NCBI GenBank assembly: GCA_946404405.1
Contig: CAMJDL010000001.1
Location: 98,199-162,198, forward strand
DNA: 64,000 bases
Source of the DNA: an uncultured Prevotella sp.
GTDB lineage: Bacteria > Bacteroidota > Bacteroidia > Bacteroidales > Bacteroidaceae
Direction: 5' to 3'
The translations under genes and the position numbers were made by a program. Below, piece by piece: positions 17,952 to 25,524 of this stretch. Under the pieces are notes generated by a model. That model was not told the DNA's origin. It ran no database searches and saw only the letters and a list, made by a program, of their open reading frames with translations. Position 1 is the first letter of the stretch. Every line of letters begins with the position of its first letter.

Positions 17952-20900
17952 TTACTTTTGGATCATCTTGACACCGTTCTTGATAACGAGGCCCTTGTAG
18001 TCTGCACCGACTCTTTGACCAGCGAGGTTGAAAATGGGCGATGTCTGATGTCTGATGGATGATGTCTGAAGACTGATAGCGGTTGTGGCGTTGGCGGTTG
18101 CCTTCTGACTCAGACCACCGTATTCGTTGACGGCCTGTACCTGCCAGGTGTCGGCAACGGTATAGCCATCGAACGATGTGTCCTTAGTGAAGCCTACCAC
18201 CTCGCCATTCTTGGTGACTACGTAGCAGATGGCGTATGGTACGGCCTGCCATGAGAGTTTCGTACCTTCACCCTTGACGACAGGAGCATCGCAGGCCTCA
18301 CACATCAGGTCGGGCTGCCAGTTGTCGTCGCCACCACAGACGTTCTTGATGGTATACTGGGCAGCCTCTTCGTCGGTCAGGTAATTCTTGGCCTTGCCAT
18401 AGATCTTCTCACCATTTTCTGTGCGATAGTAGGTGTCGCGACGCTGCGACAGGTCAACGGGATTACCGTTGGCATCGACGGTGTTATAGTCGGCCCAGAG
18501 TGCGGGCAGTCCGCCCATCGTCTCATACCAGCCTGCTGCGGGGATGTTGATGTAAGTCTGCAGATTGATGAACACCGTCTTGGGCTGGTTGTGCCAGGGG
18601 CGTCCCAACCATACGTCGGTGACATTCATGCCAGGATAGGGGCGCAGCACGTTGTTCTGGAATACATAGCCCCACTTGACGTCGGCACCATGTGAAGGAG
18701 CGACAATGAAACCACCGCTGGGACGGTTAATCTCCAGTGTGTCGCCATCGAGATATACGTTACCTGAGTTGTAGATGAAGTCGACAGCACCCTCAATGAG
18801 CGAGTTCTTGATATAGTGGCGGTTGTTCGAGGTTGATGTGGTAATCCATGTGTCCTGATAAGACAGCAGACGTACATTGTTCATAGCGATGCGGTCGCCA
18901 CCAGTGTTCAGGGCGAGGGCTTGCGGACCAGCCTGCTTCTCATGTCCCCAGATATTCTCCATCGTAAGACCTTCGATGAAGGTGTTGTTGGCATTCACGA
19001 CGACAGTAGCACCCACGCTGACGTGTACGGCATTGTCGCCACCACTGAGACGGTCGTCTTTGATAACCACATTGTTGCGGTCCTGACCAATGATGTGCAG
19101 GTAAGGCTTCTTGGCAGGAATATCGACATGCTCCTTGTACTGTCCGTTCTTCACGAAGATGAGCCAGGGCTTAGCACGTCCTGCTGGTGCAGCATCGATA
19201 GCAGCCTGTACGGTGGTGTAGTCGCCACTGCCGTCCTGTGCTACCACAGCATCGTAGAGGCGTGACTCTGGCTGCTGGCGTTCCATGGTGGTAAAGGCGA
19301 TGGTGGCTGCTGCTACGGCATTGCCGCTACGGCTGACGAGCACGCCTTCGGGCATCTGGAAGGTGTAGGCTGTGTTATAAGCCAGACCGCTATACTTGAA
19401 GATAGCCGACTTGCCGCTGATGATGGGTTCCAACGCTTCGCCATTCAGCTGGGCTTTACCTGTGCCAGCCTTGATTTTCTTGTCGAAGTTGAGGATGATG
19501 CTGCCGTTACGCGATACGCCTGTAGCACCGTTCACTGGGTTAGAGGCTGTCAGCATGGCCTTCTCGTCGGCCAATGATCCGGCATCGGCAGTGACGAAGA
19601 TGTCAGCAATGCAGAGTCCGTCGTAGTCCGTCTCGTGACCTACCAGACCTGAGGCTTCCACACCCTTCCAGCGAATCCATACACGGTCCTGTTCGTTGGC
19701 CTCGGCAGGCAGTGCAAACTCGCCGTCAACCCAGCCCGACTTCAGCTCCGTCTCGCCGGCAAACTCGCCAAACTTGGTGAAGTTGGTGCCGTCGATAGAG
19801 TATTCAACGTCGAAGTTCTTATAGGTGTTGTAGCTGACACCCATACCGTTAGACAGTTTCAGGTTGGTGTAACCCTTTGACGAGAAAGAGATTTCGAAGT
19901 ACCAACCCTCGGAACGAAGCTTCCATACGCGAGCTCCGGCACGTCCGTTTTCGAATCCGTTGCCGATGCCACGTGTCAGCCAGCCCTGTGTGGTGCCATC
20001 CGCTTTACGCAACGACAGCTGTCCGCCATTCTCTGAGTCTGACTTGTAGTCGGCAGCACGGTCCTTGGCAGGCTGGTCGTAGTAGAGGTCCCAGCCTACG
20101 ATATAGTCAACAGCCGAGAAGTTGGCCGTCAGGTTCTGTTCCTTATCCATCTTGATGATGCGCTCGGCATCAGTGCTGTTGTCTTCCCAGCCTGTGAAGG
20201 TCAGAATTTTGTTGTTCACGGCAGTCAGCTTCACCTCGGTGCCCTCTTCGTACATGCGTTTGTTGTTAATCATCGTACCCTCTGGCACAATCTGTACGAG
20301 GTTAGTCTGTGCACCCTCGGTCAGTACGACGTTTAGTGCGTAGGTGTTGGCTTTGGTGAAGGTAGCCTTCAGTACGGTGTCGTCGGCCATATTGAACTTA
20401 TAGGGATTCTCGGTCGATACGGTTTTGCCGTTAGCATCTACCCATCCGGCAAAGTGGTAGCCGAAGTTCTCAGTGACAAAGAGGGTGACCTCGTCGCCCT
20501 CGTCGAATATGTCGGCATTAGGCGTGATAGTTAATGACCCAGCCTTATCGTCGTCCATCGATACGCTGAGCTTGCACTGCTTGGTGTCCTGAGGCGATCC
20601 CAACAAGGTTCCCTCGATGACGATGTCGCCAAAACCCACCTGCTTGGTGTTGCCGAGGCTATAGAGATTCAGACGCAGTCCGCATAGTCCGTCGCTACCA
20701 TTGGCACCACTGACCGTCTCGCTGACTTCTGTTACGTTTGGTGTCTTGTTGTTGCGGTTGGGTATCAGTCCTGAAGCAATCGATGTTACGGTGCCGTCAG
20801 AGGCTACCCATGAGGCATCAACCTTACCGCCGTCGGTGCCATAGCGGGTCATGTTGAAAGCAATCTTGGTAGGCGTGAATATCATGCCCTTCTTGGGGAT

Positions 20901-22871
20901 GAAGTAGAAGTTGACTGCATTAGCTTCGTTGGCAGCACCATCCTGCTGGGCAGGCTGTACCAGGGTTTGCTGACCTACGGAGCCAGTACCCTTATAGGCC
21001 AGCGATGAGCCAAGCTCGACGTAGCTGGTCTTGAAGAATGCACCCATCTTCTCGTCAGGACCGAAAGTGGCGGTTTGGCCTTCCTTACCCTCATGGAAAG
21101 GGAAACTAATGGTGACAGGCTCGTTCTCTAAAGCTGTACCACTCTCGGTCAAACCACTGATGCAGACATCGGCCAGACAAATGGTCTTGCCAGAGGCATC
21201 GCTGTTATACCAAGGATATATACGTACTTCAAGCTTTTGTCCGCTTTCAAGGGTGATGACAGGCTGTGCCTTCACCTCATACATCGTATTGCCAGCCATT
21301 GCTGTTGGCGCGAAAATGGTGCTTCTGGTTTGGAAACCATCAGTGCTATAGTAGATATGGCACATCATGCCGCTACCGCCTGCACCTCCGACAAACATCG
21401 AAATGTTGTTAACTTTCAGCGTCTGACCCTCTGGGGCTTGTACGCCAAAGCTGATATAACGGCCAGGATCATCGTCTTCTGCCTTTGTCCATTGCTCACC
21501 GATAATCACGTTACGCTGTGTATTGCGATTGGCATCATTGGTAGCTCCTTCAGGCCACGTCGTGCCGTCTGCTTTCGGGCTGGCATAGTTTTTGACTACC
21601 ATACCACTCCACTGCTCATCCAGGATGGTTACCGAACCTTCAGCCGTACACTGCTCGTCGTTCAGTAGCGGCCAAAACGCCTTGAACGGAGCACCGCCGC
21701 CTAACTCTATGGCTTGGGCCTGAACGGGAACTTCAATGCGTTTGTTACCACATGCAACGGTAATCATGCCGTTGAATGCACCAGCAGCAGTCAAGACAAT
21801 GCGAGCATATATGTTCTGTACCAGCGTACCATTTTTATAGTCAATCTGAGCCGTTGATGCCCACTTGCTCTTATCGACAGAGACTTCGATGCCTTCTGTG
21901 GCCGAAATGTTGATAGTACCTTCAGCCGGAGAAAGTCCGAAACCATTGATGGTCAGTTCCTTAGTCAGAGTCTGTCCCTTATAAGCCTCGCCCATATCGG
22001 CCGTCAGAGGAGATACGGAGAGGTCAACAGGTACGACGATGTTGTCGCTCATAATGCCCTGTTCCTTCATCAGCTGTGCGCAGAGACGGGCCACCAGCAG
22101 TGCTCCAGTAGTGTTAAAGTGGGTGGAACCTTGTCCGTCGAACAATTGTTCGTGGCATTTGGCGTCACCATAGCTTTCATAGAGTTCGGCTGTAGCCGCT
22201 GTCAGATTGACGAAGGGCACATTTTTCTCCTTGGCCAACTGTTCCATGTGGTAAGTATAGTCCATCAGGTGGTTGTCAGCCGGAACACTTTGTTTTTCTA
22301 AGATGCCGTTCTCTGTGAGTTTCGAGAACGAGTCGCCCAAGTCGTGACGGCCATTACGCTTGATCTTGCCGTCTGAGAAATAACTGCGACAGGCTGCACC
22401 TACCAGAACGGGATGTGCACCCTTGGCCACCACCTCATCGACAATCTTGCCTAACCATGTCTTATAGGTCGTAGATGGTGTCGTACCTCTGGTGTCCAGG
22501 GCAGCAGCTTCGGTGGTCATACCTTTACTGATGTAGTAGTTATAGACTTCTTCACGGTCCATGCCACTGATCTTTTCATCGTTATGGGCAAACTGGATGA
22601 TGACGTAGTCGCCAGCTTCCACATTCTTTTTGGCGTTCTGCCACAACTCGTTGTAGCCGCCACGCGAGTCACGACCGCCCTTGGCATAGTTGATGCTGGT
22701 CCAGCCGTTGGTAAGGAAATTACCAAAATACATACCCCAGCCGCGGGTTACGGTGGCCTTCTCGTCGTAAGGTGCCATCGTCGAGTCACCCAGCGTATGA
22801 ACTTTCTTTGCACTGCCTGCTGATGCCAACAGCATCACGAGGCTCATCAGAAATAGTAGTTTTCTTTTCAT
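17952..22871 (-). CDS. Secreted CE12 acetylesterase - CE8 pectin methylesterase fusion
   Basis: A predicted two-enzyme pectin de-esterifier. The track starts at a TTG (22913) that lies at the -7 box; the ATG at 22871 starts a proper signal peptide (MKRKLLFLMSLVMLLASAG). From there (1,639 aa) the N-terminal SGNH/CE12 domain has GDST, GGRDSR, QFAHND and a His in STHFN; the Asp expected three residues before that His is Gly. Ig-like and jelly-roll regions follow, then a recurring RYGTDGG...VGFGDIVIEG domain, two InlB-like repeats, another jelly roll, a Big_5-like domain and a CE8 beta-helix (QAGPQALAL, YQDTW, VDFIYNSG, LGRPW). An Fn3-like domain and a secretion tail (FNLAGQRV...KGLVIKNGVKMIQK) end it. 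It is preceded by its likely regulator at 23010-25418. Confidence 0.92.
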   Translation of the reverse strand: MKRKLLFLMSLVMLLASAGSAKKVHTLGDSTMAPYDEKATVTRGWGMYFGNFLTNGWTSINYAKGGRDSRGGYNELWQNAKKNVEAGDYVIIQFAHNDEKISGMDREEVYNYYISKGMTTEAAALDTRGTTPSTTYKTWLGKIVDEVVAKGAHPVLVGAACRSYFSDGKIKRNGRHDLGDSFSKLTENGILEKQSVPADNHLMDYTYHMEQLAKEKNVPFVNLTAATAELYESYGDAKCHEQLFDGQGSTHFNTTGALLVARLCAQLMKEQGIMSDNIVVPVDLSVSPLTADMGEAYKGQTLTKELTINGFGLSPAEGTINISATEGIEVSVDKSKWASTAQIDYKNGTLVQNIYARIVLTAAGAFNGMITVACGNKRIEVPVQAQAIELGGGAPFKAFWPLLNDEQCTAEGSVTILDEQWSGMVVKNYASPKADGTTWPEGATNDANRNTQRNVIIGEQWTKAEDDDPGRYISFGVQAPEGQTLKVNNISMFVGGAGGSGMMCHIYYSTDGFQTRSTIFAPTAMAGNTMYEVKAQPVITLESGQKLEVRIYPWYNSDASGKTICLADVCISGLTESGTALENEPVTISFPFHEGKEGQTATFGPDEKMGAFFKTSYVELGSSLAYKGTGSVGQQTLVQPAQQDGAANEANAVNFYFIPKKGMIFTPTKIAFNMTRYGTDGGKVDASWVASDGTVTSIASGLIPNRNNKTPNVTEVSETVSGANGSDGLCGLRLNLYSLGNTKQVGFGDIVIEGTLLGSPQDTKQCKLSVSMDDDKAGSLTITPNADIFDEGDEVTLFVTENFGYHFAGWVDANGKTVSTENPYKFNMADDTVLKATFTKANTYALNVVLTEGAQTNLVQIVPEGTMINNKRMYEEGTEVKLTAVNNKILTFTGWEDNSTDAERIIKMDKEQNLTANFSAVDYIVGWDLYYDQPAKDRAADYKSDSENGGQLSLRKADGTTQGWLTRGIGNGFENGRAGARVWKLRSEGWYFEISFSSKGYTNLKLSNGMGVSYNTYKNFDVEYSIDGTNFTKFGEFAGETELKSGWVDGEFALPAEANEQDRVWIRWKGVEASGLVGHETDYDGLCIADIFVTADAGSLADEKAMLTASNPVNGATGVSRNGSIILNFDKKIKAGTGKAQLNGEALEPIISGKSAIFKYSGLAYNTAYTFQMPEGVLVSRSGNAVAAATIAFTTMERQQPESRLYDAVVAQDGSGDYTTVQAAIDAAPAGRAKPWLIFVKNGQYKEHVDIPAKKPYLHIIGQDRNNVVIKDDRLSGGDNAVHVSVGATVVVNANNTFIEGLTMENIWGHEKQAGPQALALNTGGDRIAMNNVRLLSYQDTWITTSTSNNRHYIKNSLIEGAVDFIYNSGNVYLDGDTLEINRPSGGFIVAPSHGADVKWGYVFQNNVLRPYPGMNVTDVWLGRPWHNQPKTVFINLQTYINIPAAGWYETMGGLPALWADYNTVDANGNPVDLSQRRDTYYRTENGEKIYGKAKNYLTDEEAAQYTIKNVCGGDDNWQPDLMCEACDAPVVKGEGTKLSWQAVPYAICYVVTKNGEVVGFTKDTSFDGYTVADTWQVQAVNEYGGLSQKATANATTAISLQTSSIRHQTSPIFNLAGQRVGADYKGLVIKNGVKMIQK
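18040..18077. repeat. 7-nt tandem tract before the secretion tail (CE12-CE8 gene)
   Basis: On the plus strand: GATGTCT GATGTCT GATGGAT GATGTCT GAAGACT GAT, in frame within the linker encoding LQTSSIRHQTSPI. Confidence 0.85.
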
Positions 22872-22910
22872 GTTGCAGTTTGTTGTTTTAATCGGTTTTA
22901 AATTCTGCTG

Positions 22911-23001
22911 CAAAAGTACTACTTATTCTCGTTGAAATGGGGTGAAAAATGCGTCAAAGAAGGATGAAAAACGCATCAAACGGGTGGAATAATGCGTTTT
23001 T
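22911..23001 (-). promoter_or_regulatory. Promoter with three 21-bp phased elements upstream of CE12-CE8
   Basis: Minus-strand TACTTTTG (22918-22911) is a -7 box and puts the transcript start near 22905, 34 nt before the ATG at 22871. Upstream, on the plus strand, three similar elements start at 22941 (GGTGAAAAATGCG), 22962 (GGATGAAAAACGC) and 22983 (GGTGGAATAATGCG), exactly 21 bp apart. Two-turn spacing of direct repeats fits a dimeric AraC-type regulator, and the gene just upstream encodes one. Confidence 0.7.
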
Positions 23002-23009
23002 TATACCTG

Positions 23010-25418
23010 CTATGGTGTGTTTTTAAACTCTGAGGGTGACTTGCCAGTACTCTGTTTAAAGCAGCGGCTGAAATATTTGGGATCGTTGAATCCGCAGGCA
23101 TAGGCTATCTCAGCCACAGGCTTGTCTGTTTGTTGCAATAGTTGGCATGCACGCTTGATGCGCGCCTCGCTCAACAGTTCCTGCGGGGTGACGCCCATGG
23201 TCTGTTTCAGCTTGCGCTGTAAGCCTGAGCGACTGACGGCAGCGGCGGCAGCTAAGTCACCCACGCCGATATCTGCATCTGCAATGTTCTCTTCGATAAA
23301 CTTCATGACGCGTTTCAGCATGGCGTCGTCCTCGGCCTTTATCGTCGGTACCACAGGATCATGGGGACGGTTCTCATGATCCGTCGTCGCGAGGCGACTG
23401 TGATCAGGAGAACCGTCCCCGTGATCCGTGTTAAGTAGCGTCAGATAAGCCTCTAAAGTCTGCTGGTGCTGTCGCTTAATGCGCTTGATATATAAATAGG
23501 TATATAGGATGGCAGCCAATAGTGCCACACAGAGCAGTACGATGAGCAGTTGTCCGTACCAGGCCTCCCAGAACGTAGGCGTGACGACGAGGGTCAGTGT
23601 GCGGATGTTGTCCTGCCACTCGCCATCAGCATTTGTCGAACGAATCTCCAACACGTAGGTGGCAGGCTTCAGGTCGAGTAGGGTAGCCGAACGGTCGTGG
23701 CCTATATAGTGCCATGGCTCGTCTGCGGACAGACGGAAGGCATAGCTGATACGCTCGGGCGCACTATAGTCAAGGGCTGCAAAATGAATGCTGACGTTAC
23801 GTTCATGAGGTTGCAGAATAATGCTATCGGAATTTTCTATCGCCCAGTCACCTCTCACCTCATCTCTCTCACCTCTCACCTCTATATAGGTCAATACCAA
23901 TGGCGGACTGTAGGCTTTCTGCTCCATCTGCGTGGAAGAGGTGGTAAAGGCACCGTCTTTCAGTCCAAATAGCCACTGGTCTTTGCCAAACGATAGTGGA
24001 CGTGCGTCACCAAAACGGTAGTCGGCATTAAAGAAACGGGCATCAAGCACGCGGCTGTGTCCTGTCGTGTCAACCAATGTCAGCAGATGACTGCTAACTA
24101 CCATCGTCTGCTTGCCATTCATCGGTGCCAGTGAGAGGACGACGTCGTTGGGCAACTGATGGGTGGCACTGTTCATGTGACGGAATACGGGTTGTGGCTT
24201 CAGCAAGTCACGTTCGCTAATCATATTGACGCCACCACTTTCTGTACTGATCCATACTTGTCCGTTGCCGTCTTCTATCACATCCATCGCAGCACTACAG
24301 CTCAGACTCTCAGCACGGTCACTTTCCCGCAGGTGTCTGTAGAACGTCATCTTATTGACATCATTCTCCAGTTGTGCCGTCAGTAATCCGTCTGTGGTAG
24401 CGGCTATCAGAATACCGTTACGTGTCATGTGCAGATGTCGCACACGCTGACCATGATCCTTTGGATACTGTCCCGGTTTTAGAAACTGAGGGCTGGCGGT
24501 CGTGTAGTCGTTCGTATAGAACAACCCTTCGCGCATGGTCGCTATCCACAAACGGTGCCACCGGTCCTCTCTGATGTAGTAAACATCCTGTTGCGTCATG
24601 CCAGTTGGCTGGCTAATCTGGAAACGCCCACCTTTTTCTTGCATGCGGAACAAGCCTTGAGGCTTCGATCCCAGCCATAGTGAACCATCTGTAGTTTCAT
24701 ACATACAGTATATAGGCGCACCGAAAGAGGTGTAACTGGTATGTATGCTGCCATCGCGCCCCAAATAGCCTATCGTTCGCATGTCACTGTCGTATATTCT
24801 AACGGCAGCATCTTCCCGTGTGGTCAGCCAATAACGGTTTTTGCTGTCTTTGAACAAGCACTTGACCTCCGCTGCCGGTTCTATGGAGAGACGTTTGGTA
24901 TGCTCTGCCACCGGTATGCTGAGAGAAATCTGTCCATTGACTATTTCCCAATGGTTGCCTTGGCGGTCATCATATTCAAATGACACCTGCGACTCAGGCC
25001 TCTTCACCGCTTTACACTGACGGTATTTCTGGATGTCGTCAGCGGCCTGTTGCTGGTCCTGAGGTGCAACGTCATGAAAACGGCAGGTGCGGGTGTCGAA
25101 AAGGTAATATTCATTTTCCTCAACCTTACAAACTATCTGTCCGTCGGGACGAATAGCAATATCGCGTATGCGGTCGTTGGGCATGTGACAGCCATCACCG
25201 GCCTGAGTTTTGAATGTCTGGAATTCGTAGCCATCGAAACGGCACAATCCGTTCCATGTCGAGAACCACATAAAACCATGACTGTCTTGCAGCTGTTGAG
25301 TGACGTGGTTAGACGGCACACCATCCTCCTCGTCGTATTTCACCACGTTACATAACGGTTGCGACCACACGTTGTGCAGTCCCCAACACATCATCAGTAG
25401 TGTCACAATCAGTCTCAT
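23010..25418 (-). CDS. Membrane-bound sensor / AraC-type regulator
   Basis: An 802-aa regulator. It has a signal peptide (MRLIVTLLMMCWGLHNVWS), a periplasmic propeller of two-component-regulator-type repeats (about 25-500; e.g. DSHGFMWFSTWNGLCRFDGYEF), a Y_Y_Y domain (about 535-600), one transmembrane helix (about 610-635), a short cytoplasmic linker and an AraC helix-turn-helix (about 700-800; YACGFNDPKYFSRCFKQSTG). There is no kinase or receiver domain, so ligand binding would be passed straight through the membrane to the DNA-binding part. The linker is interrupted by a 72-bp palindromic element kept in frame. The promoter (25426-25456) puts the transcript start at or within a few bases of the ATG. 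It probably senses a pectin oligosaccharide and controls the adjacent CE12-CE8 gene. Confidence 0.9.
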   Translation of the reverse strand: MRLIVTLLMMCWGLHNVWSQPLCNVVKYDEEDGVPSNHVTQQLQDSHGFMWFSTWNGLCRFDGYEFQTFKTQAGDGCHMPNDRIRDIAIRPDGQIVCKVEENEYYLFDTRTCRFHDVAPQDQQQAADDIQKYRQCKAVKRPESQVSFEYDDRQGNHWEIVNGQISLSIPVAEHTKRLSIEPAAEVKCLFKDSKNRYWLTTREDAAVRIYDSDMRTIGYLGRDGSIHTSYTSFGAPIYCMYETTDGSLWLGSKPQGLFRMQEKGGRFQISQPTGMTQQDVYYIREDRWHRLWIATMREGLFYTNDYTTASPQFLKPGQYPKDHGQRVRHLHMTRNGILIAATTDGLLTAQLENDVNKMTFYRHLRESDRAESLSCSAAMDVIEDGNGQVWISTESGGVNMISERDLLKPQPVFRHMNSATHQLPNDVVLSLAPMNGKQTMVVSSHLLTLVDTTGHSRVLDARFFNADYRFGDARPLSFGKDQWLFGLKDGAFTTSSTQMEQKAYSPPLVLTYIEVRGERDEVRGDWAIENSDSIILQPHERNVSIHFAALDYSAPERISYAFRLSADEPWHYIGHDRSATLLDLKPATYVLEIRSTNADGEWQDNIRTLTLVVTPTFWEAWYGQLLIVLLCVALLAAILYTYLYIKRIKRQHQQTLEAYLTLLNTDHGDGSPDHSRLATTDHENRPHDPVVPTIKAEDDAMLKRVMKFIEENIADADIGVGDLAAAAAVSRSGLQRKLKQTMGVTPQELLSEARIKRACQLLQQTDKPVAEIAYACGFNDPKYFSRCFKQSTGKSPSEFKNTP
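23356..23427. repeat. 72-bp palindromic element inside regulator gene
   Basis: The arms are 23356-23381 and 23402-23427 (26 bp, 24 paired), around a loop that itself holds GTCGC/GCGAC. It contains GGGGACGGTTCT on both strands, also found at about 16517. The length is 24 codons, in frame, encoding DHGDGSPDHSRLATTDHENR and neighbouring residues. Confidence 0.85.
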
Positions 25419-25425
25419 TGTTTTG

Positions 25426-25456
25426 CAAAGTTACGACTTTATTTTGATTTTGCAAA
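25426..25456 (-). promoter_or_regulatory. Promoter of the membrane-bound regulator, apparently leaderless
   Basis: TTTG (25456-25453), a 19-bp gap and TAACTTTG (25433-25426) fit the consensus on the minus strand. Only seven bases separate the box from the ATG at 25418. Confidence 0.7.
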
Positions 25457-25465
25457 GGAAAGGGT

Positions 25466-25500
25466 AAAAAAAATGGTGCAGCCATGTTGACTGCACCATT
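25466..25500 (-). terminator. Terminator of the secreted 638-aa protein gene
   Basis: The 10-bp stem AATGGTGCAG/CTGCACCATT is followed on the minus strand by a T run of about eight. It lies between the stop at 25525 and the promoter of the next gene. Confidence 0.9.
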
Positions 25501-25524
25501 GTTATAAATAGAGTAGGGAAGTGA

